Shown piece by piece: positions 1 to 7,258 of a stretch of DNA of 17,614 nucleotides (positions are counted from its first letter, which is position 1; each line of letters starts with the position of its first letter). The notes under the pieces are model-generated. The model had not been told where the DNA came from. It made no database searches and saw only the letters and a program-made list of their open reading frames with translations. The stretch is from the NCBI GenBank assembly GCA_964583765.1, contig CAZOWW010000118.1, positions 1 to 17,614 on the forward strand, in the 5' to 3' direction. Position numbers and translations under genes: made by a program. The DNA comes from CAZOWW01 sp964583765. GTDB taxonomy: Bacteria; Actinomycetota; Actinomycetes; Actinomycetales; Kineosporiaceae.

Positions 1-2
1 CT

Positions 3-935
3 GCCGGCCGTGAGGCGGAACTCCGTCGTGTGGCAGAAGACCTGATCGCCCTGCGCGACACCGAGACCCTCGAGGCTCCGGTCGTGGAGCAGGCCGGGAC
101 CGGGCAACTGGGCGGACGCTTCTGGTACTTCCCCGACCAGCACCAGATCACCTTGATCGGGTCCCCGCTGTCGGACGAGAAGCTGGCCGGTCTGGAGTAC
201 GCCAACCCGGCGCATCCCAACCACATGATGTTCCTGCGCAACGCGGACATGGACTCCGTGGTGGAACTGTTCGGGCACATCCGGGCGGAGAACCCCCAGG
301 CCCAGGTGCGCTTCACCACGGCCGACCAGGTCGAGTCCGACATGCTCACCGGGCATGTGGTCGTCCTGGGAGCCGCCGATTACACCGGGACCACGCTCGG
401 GGACGTCCGGGCGACCTGGTTCGGGGAACGGATGGGTCTGCCCCTGCGGATGACCACGACGGAGGGCGGGGACGAGGAGTTCGACGCCTTCTTCGAGCTC
501 AGCCTGGACGCCGCGGGCCGGCCCTGCTTCGGCGCGGACCGGTGGGAGGCCCACCATCCGGAGTTCCTGACCAAGGGCTCGGGGAACGAGCGGGTGCTCG
601 CCGAGGGCTACCCGCAACTCGTGCACGATCTGGCCCTCATCGCGCGCGGCCCGAATCCCCTCAATGCGAACACCACGATCACGGTCTGTTGCGGTGTCTT
701 CAGCCGGGGCACCTATGGTGCGGTGCGCACCCTCACCGATGCCAAGCTCCGTGCGTCCAACGAGGAGTACCTGGGCCGGCGGTTCGCGGGTGCGCACTCG
801 TTCTGGATGCTCGTGCGGGTACCGGTGTTCAATGCGGTGACGATCACCCCTGACCTGTCGCGGGATCCGGTGCGGGTCGTCGAGTGGCCGACCGTCGTTC
901 CGGAGCCCTCCGAGCGCACCTCCGCCGTCGGATAG
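3..935 (+). CDS. XRE-type regulator C-terminal region with SLOG-like sensor domain (5' partial)
   Basis: The frame is open from the left window edge, so the gene very probably begins outside; the first in-frame start seen is GTG at 30, but codons 3-29 already read as charged helix (AGREAELRRVAEDL). From GTG 30, 301 residues follow. Features: TLIGSPL (41-47), a pattern around FLRNADMDSVVELFGHIRAENP (68-89; key residues D73, D75, H83), GHVVVLGAADY (108-118) as a Rossmann-like strand-turn, and CGVFSRGTYGAVRTLTDA (221-238) near the C-terminus, then a strand ending RVPV. From memory, this layout matches a common actinobacterial family in which an N-terminal XRE helix-turn-helix is followed by a putative nucleotide- or ligand-sensing domain related to SLOG/LOG folds. 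The HTH is not in the window, so the regulator assignment is inferred. The next gene starts 6 bases after the stop, which suggests co-transcription. No enzymatic residues are claimed. Confidence 0.65.
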   Translation, partial: AGREAELRRVAEDLIALRDTETLEAPVVEQAGTGQLGGRFWYFPDQHQITLIGSPLSDEKLAGLEYANPAHPNHMMFLRNADMDSVVELFGHIRAENPQAQVRFTTADQVESDMLTGHVVVLGAADYTGTTLGDVRATWFGERMGLPLRMTTTEGGDEEFDAFFELSLDAAGRPCFGADRWEAHHPEFLTKGSGNERVLAEGYPQLVHDLALIARGPNPLNANTTITVCCGVFSRGTYGAVRTLTDAKLRASNEEYLGRRFAGAHSFWMLVRVPVFNAVTITPDLSRDPVRVVEWPTVVPEPSERTSAVG

Positions 936-941
936 TGCCCT

Positions 942-2219
942 GTGGCTGCCGATCAACCCACCACCCGGTCTCATCGGCGGCTGACCCCTCGGGCGAAGAG
1001 CAAAAGCGGCAAACCTGGCGGGTCACTCAGGAAGGGAGCCCTGCAAGGGATCCTCGTCCCGGCCTTCCGCGAAGCCTCGGGCCTGGGGGTGGTGGCCCGC
1101 ACCGCGGCTCGTGCCGGGTGTCAGCTGCTCCTGGTCTGCAGCGGGCGGATCACTGCACGGGAGGCGGTCACGTCGGTGCGCGGTTTCGAGCCGGACGTGC
1201 CGGTACTCGCGATCGACCTGCCTCCCCACCACCAGCTGCCGGGATTCCGGGTCGATCTGCCGCAGCCGACCCGCTGGAACTGGGCGAGTCGCCATGACGC
1301 GCACCGCAAGCGCAACCTGGGCCTGCTCGTGGCGAGACAACTCGGCTGGGAGCGTGCCCTTCTGCTCAACGACGACATCTGCGGGTTCGACGAGGCCCAG
1401 CTCGCCGCGACCGTGCGGCCGTTGCTCTCGGATCCGGTACGGGCCTGCGGCTGGGCCTTCGACGATTTCCCGGACAACTCCGTGGTCTGTCACGCCAATC
1501 GCCTCGCCGGCGGGGAGCAGAGCACCTCGATCGGGGACGGTGCGCTCGCCCTGCGACTGGGCTCCGACACCGCCTTCTTCCCGCCGGTCTACAACGAGGA
1601 CTGGCTCTTCCTGTTCGACCACGTGTGCCGCGAGGAGGTGGCCCTGGCCGAGGCTCCGGCCGGGAACGAGGTTCGGCAGGACCGGTACGACCCGTTCGCC
1701 GATCCGCAGCGGGCTGCGGCCGAGGAGTTCGGTGATGTACTCGCCGAAGGACTCTTCGCCCTGCTGCACCAGTGCAGCACCATGGAGAACGCGATCCGGG
1801 AGGCGAGGAGCGTTGCCTTCTGGAAGAACCAGCTTCGCGAGCGGCAGGCACTGCTGGAGGCCATCGACATGCGGCTCGCGGCCGGGCACCTACCGGCCGG
1901 GATCTACGGCGCGGGCGCCGAGTTCCGACCGGTGACGCCGCCGCCCGCGTTGGTGAAGCGGGTGCGACTTCGCCTGCAGGAGGCTCGGTTGCAACACACC
2001 TCGGAGTGGCCGGAGCTCCTCGTGAAGTTCGTGCGCGCCTGGCGCTCTGCGCACGGGCGCTGGGAGGAGTTGCTGGACCGCACCTGGGCGCATGGGGACG
2101 TGGACCTGGCCCTGGACACGGTCGGCCTCGACCCGACCTCGGCGGTGCGGGCCGGTGACTGGACGCCCAGAGGCCCGGCGTTCTGCGAGGCGCTTGAGCG
2201 GACGCCGAGCTCCGCGTGA
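942..2219 (+). CDS. predicted GT-A-fold glycosyltransferase-like protein
   Basis: A 425-residue protein with no signal peptide or membrane segment, hence probably cytoplasmic. It resembles nucleotide-diphospho-sugar transferases of the GT-A fold. An N-terminal strand GILVPAF (36-42) is followed by LLLVCSG (62-68). RKRNLGLLVARQLGW (122-136) precedes LLNDDI (141-146), which looks like a DXD-type metal/nucleotide site. A glycine-rich SIGDGALALR (196-205) then leads to YNEDWLF (217-223), where ED is placed like the catalytic ED motif of family 2 enzymes. The C-terminal 150 residues are helical and not recognised. The start is GTG, 6 bases after the preceding stop; only a weak GGA lies upstream, and the basic stretch 10-32 could mean a later true start. 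Donor, acceptor and product are unknown. Pairing with the upstream sensor-like gene suggests the sensor controls, or shares a substrate with, this enzyme, but that is inference. Confidence 0.6.
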   Translation: MAADQPTTRSHRRLTPRAKSKSGKPGGSLRKGALQGILVPAFREASGLGVVARTAARAGCQLLLVCSGRITAREAVTSVRGFEPDVPVLAIDLPPHHQLPGFRVDLPQPTRWNWASRHDAHRKRNLGLLVARQLGWERALLLNDDICGFDEAQLAATVRPLLSDPVRACGWAFDDFPDNSVVCHANRLAGGEQSTSIGDGALALRLGSDTAFFPPVYNEDWLFLFDHVCREEVALAEAPAGNEVRQDRYDPFADPQRAAAEEFGDVLAEGLFALLHQCSTMENAIREARSVAFWKNQLRERQALLEAIDMRLAAGHLPAGIYGAGAEFRPVTPPPALVKRVRLRLQEARLQHTSEWPELLVKFVRAWRSAHGRWEELLDRTWAHGDVDLALDTVGLDPTSAVRAGDWTPRGPAFCEALERTPSSA

Positions 2220-2245
2220 GGTGCCGCCCCGCACGTCCGGCACCT
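2219..2245. terminator. hairpin between convergent genes
   Basis: An 8-bp perfect stem (AGGTGCCG at 2219-2226 with CGGCACCT at 2238-2245) and an 11-base loop begins on the last base of the glycosyltransferase-like stop codon. The facing response-regulator gene ends at 2306. There is no T-run, as is usual for GC-rich actinobacterial terminators. It could serve both strands. Confidence 0.45.
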
Positions 2246-2305
2246 GGCCGGAGCGGTGCGCGTCGGCGCCCGGTAGTCCGGCGGGTCGGTCCGGGAGCAG
2301 GGCGG

Positions 2306-2944
2306 TCAGCTCCGCCCAGGGCTGGGCAGGATCCCTCGTTCCATGGCCACGGTGACCGCCCGGGTGCGGTCGTCCACCCCGAGCTTGCCGAACACCCGCA
2401 GCAGGTGCGTCTTCACCGTGGCCTCGCCGATGAAGAGCTCGCGGCCGATCTCGGCGTTGGACAGTCCCCGGGCCACCTCGGTGAGCACCTGCACCTCCCG
2501 TCGGGTCAGTGGCTCGACGGCGGGTGCACGCATGCGGGAGACGAGCCGCGCGGCCACGGGCGGGGCGAGCACGGTCTCGCCACGGGCGGCGGCGCGGACG
2601 GCGTCCACGAGTTGCTCCCGCGGGGTGTCCTTGAGCAGGTAGCCCGTGGCGCCGGCCTCCACCGCGCGCACGATGTCGGCGTCGGTGTCGTAGGTGGTGA
2701 GCACGAGCACCCGAGTCATGGGGAAGCCCGCGAGGATGCGTGCGGTGGCGTCCGCGCCGTCCGTGCGGGGCATGCGCAGGTCCATGAGCACCACGTCCGG
2801 GGTGAGCTCGGCGACCCGTACCACCGCCTCGTCGCCGTCCCCGGCCTCCCCGACCACCTCGAGGTCCTCCTCGAGGGCGAGCATGCCCACGAGGCCCGAC
2901 CGCACGACCGGGTGGTCGTCGACGACCAGGACGCGAATCGTCAT
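2306..2944 (-). CDS. NarL/FixJ-family response regulator
   Basis: A 212-residue two-domain transcription factor. The receiver domain (1-120) has the acidic pair D9-D10, the phospho-acceptor D55 in VVLMDLRMP, the switch threonine T83/T84 and the invariant K105 in YLLKD. The C-terminal LuxR-type helix-turn-helix (about 145-205) carries LTRREVQVL and the recognition helix around EATVKTHLLRVFGKLG. ATG at 2944 overlaps the kinase stop by four bases (ATGA), so translation is probably coupled and the kinase upstream is its partner. Known biology: phosphorylation by a DesK/LiaS-like kinase drives dimerisation and promoter binding. The likely target is the adjacent ABC transporter block, but no operator was identified. 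The length is typical of the family and all key residues are present. Confidence 0.95.
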   Translation of the reverse strand: MTIRVLVVDDHPVVRSGLVGMLALEEDLEVVGEAGDGDEAVVRVAELTPDVVLMDLRMPRTDGADATARILAGFPMTRVLVLTTYDTDADIVRAVEAGATGYLLKDTPREQLVDAVRAAARGETVLAPPVAARLVSRMRAPAVEPLTRREVQVLTEVARGLSNAEIGRELFIGEATVKTHLLRVFGKLGVDDRTRAVTVAMERGILPSPGRS

Positions 2945-4233
2945 CCCTGCTCCTCCTCCGTGACGGGGTCTCTGGTGGTGGGCACCCGCACGCAGATGCG
3001 GGTCCCGCCGCCCGGGGTGCTGGCCACGTCCATCTCGCCGCCGACCTCGACCACGCGGCTACGGATACCGTCCAGGCCGAACCCGGCGCGGGCGTCGGCC
3101 GGGGCGAAGCCCACGCCGTCGTCGCCGATCTCCACCCGAGCGCCCTGGTCGTCCGCGACGAACCGCACCACGACGCTGCGGGCCTGGGCATGGCGCCGCA
3201 CATTCGTCAGGGCCTCCTGCGTGGCCCGCAGCAGCACCACCTCGGCCTCGCGGCGCAGGCCGGACATCTCGCCGTCCACCTGCACCTGCAGGTCCAGCCC
3301 GGTCTCCGCCCCGAAGCGTTCGACGAGCCGCAGCAACGCGTGGGTCAGGGTCGAGTCGTGCAGTCCCACCGGTGCGAACGCGGCCACGAGGGCCCGAGCC
3401 TCGGCGAGGTTCTCCCGGGCCACGGCCTCGATCTGGCCGAGGATCGGGCCCACCTGCTCGGGGCGCCGGGGCAGGATCGCCCCCGCGGTCTGCGACAGCA
3501 TCACCACGCTCGTGAAGCCCTGGGCGAGCGTGTCGTGGATCTCGCGGGCCATCCGCTCACGCTCGGCGAGCACGCCCCGGGTGTGTTCGGTGGCGGCCAG
3601 GTCCGAGCGGGTCGCCTGCAACTCGCGGATCAGCTCGGCCCGTTCCTCGGACTGGTGGGCCATCCGGGAGATCCAGACCCCGAGCAGGACCGCGAAGAGC
3701 AGGCTGACCAGCATCTTCGGGATCGTCTGGCGCAACTGGTCCGGGGACCAGCCGACGTCGCTGAGGATGCCCAGGCAGGACCCGATGGTCAGGAGCACGG
3801 CGAAGCTCGCCCCGCGCACGGTGTTGCGGGTGAAGAACCAGCCCTGCGAGTAGGTCAGGAACAGCAGCATCGACAGGTCCGGATCGATCGCGCAGGACAA
3901 CGAGGTGACCACCAGGGCGACCGGCAGGTACACCGCCGCGCGACGCCCGGTCATGAGGGTGGCGCGGTGCACGGTCGCCAGATAGACCACCGCGAGCAGC
4001 CCGAGCAAGCCGAGGGCGAGCTCCTTGCGGGTGGCGGACAGGTTCGAGTCGATCAGCACCCAGCACGAGACGAGCGCGGTGATGAGCCAGAAGGCCAGGT
4101 GCCAGCCCCCCTGCGTGTTCGTGCGCACGGACGGCGGGACGTCGGCCGAGAAGGCCGGGTCTGTCGGGAGGCCCACGCAGAGGGAGCGGTCCGCGGCGGC
4201 GGGATCCGCCGCACCGCGTGCCGTTCGCCGCAT
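2941..4233 (-). CDS. NarL-type (HisKA_3) sensor histidine kinase
   Basis: A 430-residue membrane kinase. About six hydrophobic segments (roughly 46-62, 73-89, 100-116, 119-137, 142-158, 171-188) form a membrane sensor with almost no extracytoplasmic domain. A linker helix (190-225) leads to the dimerisation/phospho-acceptor motif MAREIHDTLAQG with H233. The ATPase domain shows the N-box QEALTNVRRHA (339-349), DDGVGF (371-376) and GFGLDGIRSR (384-393). This is the DesK/LiaS/YvfT architecture, which in known cases senses membrane or envelope perturbation. The start is set by a near-ideal Shine-Dalgarno AGGAGGTG (complement of 4241-4248), seven bases from ATG 4233. The gene follows the ABC permease by 129 bases and overlaps the response regulator by four. 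The first 45 residues are unusually long and polar before the first membrane segment. Confidence 0.95.
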   Translation of the reverse strand: MRRTARGAADPAAADRSLCVGLPTDPAFSADVPPSVRTNTQGGWHLAFWLITALVSCWVLIDSNLSATRKELALGLLGLLAVVYLATVHRATLMTGRRAAVYLPVALVVTSLSCAIDPDLSMLLFLTYSQGWFFTRNTVRGASFAVLLTIGSCLGILSDVGWSPDQLRQTIPKMLVSLLFAVLLGVWISRMAHQSEERAELIRELQATRSDLAATEHTRGVLAERERMAREIHDTLAQGFTSVVMLSQTAGAILPRRPEQVGPILGQIEAVARENLAEARALVAAFAPVGLHDSTLTHALLRLVERFGAETGLDLQVQVDGEMSGLRREAEVVLLRATQEALTNVRRHAQARSVVVRFVADDQGARVEIGDDGVGFAPADARAGFGLDGIRSRVVEVGGEMDVASTPGGGTRICVRVPTTRDPVTEEEQG

Positions 4234-4304
4234 GTCCCCTCACCTCCTGCTCCGGGTCGCCCCGCAGGCCCTGTCGGCCATGTCCTGTCAACCGGGTGCT
4301 GCGT

Positions 4305-4346
4305 CGGCATCCGGTCCCGACCGGGGGGCGGCGGGATCGGATGCCG
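4305..4346 (-). terminator. inverted repeat after the ABC permease
   Basis: CGGCATCCG (4305-4313) and CGGATGCCG (4338-4346) form a perfect 9-bp stem around a 24-base GC-rich loop, beginning 17 bases after the permease stop on the minus strand. There is no T-run. It could partly terminate or attenuate transcription between transporter and two-component genes, or protect the transporter mRNA 3' end. Confidence 0.4.
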
Positions 4347-4362
4347 GCCCCGCCGCCGTCGC

Positions 4363-5232
4363 TCAGCGCGAGCCGGGGCGTTGCCACCGGAAGGTTCGCA
4401 TGCAGGCGATCAGCCCCACCACGGTCCACGCCGTCAGGACGAGGGCGATCTGGGGCAGCTGCCACGAGTGGCTGGCCTCGTGCTCGGCGAAGTTCGAGGG
4501 CAAGAAGACCGAACGCAGCCCCTGCGCGAGCCACTTGAGCGGGAAGGCCGAGCCGACGTCCTTCATCCAGCTCGGCAGGTCGGTGTACACGAAGTACACC
4601 CCCGAGATGAACTGCAGGACGACGACCACCGGGCTCACGACGGCCCCGGCGCTCTTCGCCGAGTGCACGAGGCTGGAGTAGCTGATCCCGAGCACGGTGC
4701 CGGCACTGGTACCGAGCACGAAGATCCACGCGAAGCGCAGCCAGAGCTCGGCGCTGCTGGGCAGGTGCAGGTGGTACAGGCTCGCGCCGACGCCGAGCAG
4801 GATCGCGCTCTGCAGCAGGCTGGTCACCAGGACGAGGCCGATCTTGCCGAGGAAGTACGCGGCCGGCGGCATGGGCGTCCCGTTGAGGCGCTTGAGCGTC
4901 CCCTCCTCCCGCTCGATCGCGATGCTGATCGCCAGGGACTGGAAGCTGGACATGATGATGCCCGAGGCGATCATGCCGGCGGCGAAGTACTGCCGGAAGG
5001 AGACGCCGGGGGCGATCTCCTTGCTGAACACCGAGCCGAAGATGAAGAGCATGATCAGCGGGAAGGAGAAGGTGAAGATCACCGACGACCGTTCCCGGAA
5101 GAACTGCTTGAGCTCGAGGCCGGTCCGGGCCACCCCGAGCCGCAGGGCACCGGGCAGGGGCGGCCCGGCGGTCGTGGTCGTGTCCGCGTGGGCGGCGGCG
5201 GGAGCGCTGGTGAGGTCCGCAGAGGTGTTCAT
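4363..5232 (-). CDS. ABC-2 type transporter permease
   Basis: A 289-residue integral membrane protein with about six hydrophobic segments (roughly 50-70, 82-105, 125-148, 165-188, 196-216, 260-278) after a 30-residue Ala/Thr/Pro-rich cytoplasmic tail. Family marks are IEREEGTLKRLNGTPMPPA (107-125), the cytoplasmic loop of ABC-2 permeases, and the segment from LQFISGVYF to FPLKWLAQGLR (206-240). Such permeases dimerise with a separate ATPase and usually export drugs, lipids or polysaccharides; the substrate cannot be read from sequence. ATG 5232 overlaps the ATPase stop by four bases (ATGA), so the two subunits are almost certainly translated together. The layout resembles the Bacillus YvfRS transporter next to the YvfTU two-component pair. 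No truncation is seen. Confidence 0.93.
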   Translation of the reverse strand: MNTSADLTSAPAAAHADTTTTAGPPLPGALRLGVARTGLELKQFFRERSSVIFTFSFPLIMLFIFGSVFSKEIAPGVSFRQYFAAGMIASGIIMSSFQSLAISIAIEREEGTLKRLNGTPMPPAAYFLGKIGLVLVTSLLQSAILLGVGASLYHLHLPSSAELWLRFAWIFVLGTSAGTVLGISYSSLVHSAKSAGAVVSPVVVVLQFISGVYFVYTDLPSWMKDVGSAFPLKWLAQGLRSVFLPSNFAEHEASHSWQLPQIALVLTAWTVVGLIACMRTFRWQRPGSR

Positions 5233-6161
5233 TCCTGGCTCCCGATCAAGGAGAGGTAGACGTCTTCGAGGCTGGGACGGATGACCTGCAGATCCGGGAT
5301 CTCGCCCGGGTGACGGGTGACGAGCTCGCGGACCACTTGGGTGGGGTGCTCGGTGATCTCCTCGTGCTCCCCGTTCGCGTCCGACCAGCGCACGCGCGTG
5401 CGGTGCGCCGCCTCGCCACCGAGATCCTGTGGCCGGCCGGTGGCCAGCACCCGGCCGTTCGCGATCACGCTGACCACGTCGGCCAGGTGCTCCGCCTCGT
5501 CCAGGTAGTGCGTGGTGAGCAGGATCGTGGTGCCGTCGTTGCGCAGGCTGTGGATCAGCTCCCAGAAGGCGCGCCGGGCCTGGGGGTCGAACCCGGTGGT
5601 CGGCTCGTCGAGGAAGAGCAGCTCCGGGCGACCGATCACCCCCAGTGCCACATCGAGGCGGCGACGCTGGCCGCCGGACAGCGTCCGGGTCCGGGACTTC
5701 CGCTTCTCCTCCAGGCCCGTCGCCGCGATGACCTCGTCGACGTCCCGCGGGTCCGGGTAGTAGCGCGCGAAGTGCCGCACCATCTCCTCGACGGTGAGCT
5801 CGGCGTTCTCCTCGCTCGACTGCATCACGATCCCGATCCGTGCCCGCCAGGCGGGGGTCGGTCGCGCGGGATCCAATCCCAGGACACGCACCTCACCGGC
5901 GTCACGCCGCCGGTAGCCCTCCAGGATCTCCACGGTCGTGGTCTTGCCGGCTCCGTTCGGCCCGAGGAGCGAGAAGATCTGCCCGCGCTCGATGTTCAGG
6001 TCCACCTCGTCGACCACGGTCTGCTCGCCGTAGTGCTTGACGAGTCCGCGGACCACGACGGCGGGACCGGATGCCGTGCCGCCTCCTGCGGCGAACGAGG
6101 CCGGTGTTCCCTGGCTCCGTGGAGCCCCCGTGGCCTCGCTTGTCTGAGCTGTGCGTGTCAT
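5229..6161 (-). CDS. ABC transporter ATP-binding protein (drug/ABC-2 export class)
   Basis: A 310-residue ATPase that energises the downstream permease. After a 33-residue Ala/Gly/Thr-rich N-terminus come Walker A GPNGAGKT (67-74), Q-loop Q114, signature LSGGQ (161-165), Walker B LLFLDE (181-186) and H-loop H218 in TTHYLDEAEHL. All catalytic residues are intact. The C-terminal 70 residues, ending in SLEDVYLSLIG, are the accessory domain typical of DrrA/CcmA-like ABC-2 ATPases. ATG at 6161 overlaps the GNAT stop by four bases, and its own stop overlaps the permease start by four. An alternative later start near residue 33 would give a more standard N-terminus, but the overlap favours the one given. 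Substrate unknown. Confidence 0.94.
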   Translation of the reverse strand: MTRTAQTSEATGAPRSQGTPASFAAGGGTASGPAVVVRGLVKHYGEQTVVDEVDLNIERGQIFSLLGPNGAGKTTTVEILEGYRRRDAGEVRVLGLDPARPTPAWRARIGIVMQSSEENAELTVEEMVRHFARYYPDPRDVDEVIAATGLEEKRKSRTRTLSGGQRRRLDVALGVIGRPELLFLDEPTTGFDPQARRAFWELIHSLRNDGTTILLTTHYLDEAEHLADVVSVIANGRVLATGRPQDLGGEAAHRTRVRWSDANGEHEEITEHPTQVVRELVTRHPGEIPDLQVIRPSLEDVYLSLIGSQE

Positions 6162-6790
6162 GCATCCAGGATGACCGGTGCGTCCACTTCCCGCGCCGAC
6201 CGGATGTCTGTTCCGGCGTCCACCGCCCGGTGGACGGCGCAGTCCGCCGTCCGGTGCCGGCAGGACGTCGTGTCCGGTCCTCGGGGCAGCTCCAGGAACA
6301 TCTCCTCCTCCGTGCGGCCGGGACGCTTCAGGACCGGCTGCACCCTGCCTGTGGGGCGGAAACCGAGGCGGAGGTAGGCGGACCGGGCGATGTCATTGCC
6401 GTCCAGCACCCACAGGGTGACGCGATGGATTCCCTGACCGGCGGCATGCGCGACGAGCGACCGGGTCAGAGCGCTCGCGATGCCGTTCCTGCGGTACCGC
6501 GGCTCCACCCACATGGACTCCAGGTGGGACACCGGGCCGTGGACGGGGTCGAGCTCCAGCGCGCTTCGGACGACCCCGACCGGGCGCCGGGTCCGGGAGA
6601 CACTCAGGGGGAAGGCGGCGAACCAGGTCGACCCGGTGAGCAGGGAGCGCCACTGGGACGGGCGCCAGGTCCGCTCCTGGGCCAGGTTCCCGAACAACGA
6701 GTCCGGGGAGTCCCGGAGAGCGCGGAGGCGGACCGAGCGAAGGTATGCCCAGTCGCCGTGTCCGAGGACTCTGACCCTGGTTCCCTGCAT
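6158..6790 (-). CDS. GNAT family N-acetyltransferase
   Basis: A 210-residue enzyme predicted to transfer an acetyl group from acetyl-CoA to an amine. The acetyl-CoA motif A is VEPRYRRNGIASAL (95-108), with the R-x-x-G/A signature in the form RRNGIA. The next strand LWVLDGN (126-132) and helix ARSAYLRLGF (135-144) form motif B. The first 90 residues contain the usual beta-strand/helix start of the fold. The C-terminal 40 residues (about 170-210; Cys, His and Arg-rich) lie outside the domain and have no recognised role. It is the first gene of the minus-strand block, and its stop overlaps the ABC ATPase start (ATGA). Tight coupling of an acetyltransferase to an exporter resembles self-protection or detoxification arrangements, but the substrate is not predictable. 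The Shine-Dalgarno is weak (GGGAGC about 16 bases upstream), so the start is moderately certain. Confidence 0.85.
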   Translation of the reverse strand: MQGTRVRVLGHGDWAYLRSVRLRALRDSPDSLFGNLAQERTWRPSQWRSLLTGSTWFAAFPLSVSRTRRPVGVVRSALELDPVHGPVSHLESMWVEPRYRRNGIASALTRSLVAHAAGQGIHRVTLWVLDGNDIARSAYLRLGFRPTGRVQPVLKRPGRTEEEMFLELPRGPDTTSCRHRTADCAVHRAVDAGTDIRSAREVDAPVILDA

Positions 6791-7057
6791 CTGCCTGCCC
6801 GCTCCCTGGGGCCGTGGCCCGTCGGTCGAGGTGCGGCGGCGTCCGGTCCGGGACGCGCCGGTACGCGGTGGTCGGCCCGAGTACGCACGGTGAGCCGGAC
6901 GCCCCGTGCGGGAACCGGACAGTGATCAAGGCGTAGGTTCAGAATTCCGTTCGCGACGGATTCTGGCAAGGTATGTGCCTTATGTCACTATCGTGAGGAC
7001 ACTGTCCGGATTTGTGAGGACGTCCGTCCGGCGACCGTTCGGCGATCGTGCGGCATC
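6791..7057. other. intergenic region with an AT-rich structured pocket
   Basis: No credible gene on either strand. The stretch lies upstream of the minus-strand GNAT/ABC block and of the plus-strand fragment at 7058, so it should hold control signals, but I could not find a convincing -35/-10 pair on either strand. Its centre (6925-6999) is about 49% GC (37 of 75 bases) in otherwise very GC-rich DNA and carries the nested inverted repeats listed separately. Direct repeats GTGAGGAC lie at 6993-7000 and 7014-7021, start to start 21 bases, about two helical turns. Confidence 0.6.
6915..7009. repeat. nested inverted repeats, possible structured RNA or operator array
   Basis: The outer arms CCGGACAGTG (6915-6924) and CACTGTCCGG (7000-7009) are perfect 10-base complements. 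Inside lie a hairpin CAGAATTCCGT/ACGGATTCTG (6940-6950 with 6956-6965, one bulged T, loop TCGCG), AAGG/CCTT (6968-6971 with 6978-6981) and TCAC/GTGA (6985-6988 with 6993-6996). An AAGGC at 6928-6932 could compete for GCCTT at 6977-6981. The right outer arm also belongs to GGACAcTGTCC (6997-7007), an operator-like dyad. Confidence 0.5.
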
Positions 7058-7234
7058 GTGGATCTCGTGAGCGTCGTCCGGGCGGTGTTGGGCTGGGACC
7101 TCGTCAGCAACCTCGCGGCTGCGCTGCTGGGGCTGCTCGTCGGACGCCTGTGGGTGTTGCTCCGTGGGTGGATCCGTTACCGGGACGATCGCTTGTTCTG
7201 GGGATCGCTGGTCGAGCGGCCCGCGGCGCCTCGA
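7058..7234 (+). pseudogene. possible N-terminal remnant of a membrane-anchored protein
   Basis: From GTG 7058 about 57 codons read like a genuine protein start: a short amphipathic start, GWDLVSNL (12-19), one hydrophobic segment (about 17-35), then basic WIRYRDDRLFWGSL (38-51). Third positions are mostly G/C up to about 7230, then the bias is lost. The frame stays open much further only because it runs antisense to the aminotransferase gene, whose 3' end begins at 7259, so that extension is not believed. The piece resembles, from memory, actinobacterial proteins in which one membrane helix and an FWGP-like motif lead into a SLOG-type domain; here that domain is absent. No strong Shine-Dalgarno is seen. 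It may be a decayed gene cut off by a past rearrangement, or a chance frame. Confidence 0.35.
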
Positions 7235-7258
7235 CGTCTTCTCGGACCTTCCGTCCGC

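Noticed and set aside
4286..4291. Perfect TTGACA on the minus strand before the kinase gene
   Set aside because: No TA-containing -10 box lies 16-19 bases downstream, so it was not called a promoter.
2216..5259. Long plus-strand open frames (2216-3853 and 3190-5259)
   Set aside because: They lie antisense to the response regulator, kinase and permease, which carry full catalytic motifs; their products are Arg/His/Gly-rich with no domain, a usual effect of high GC.
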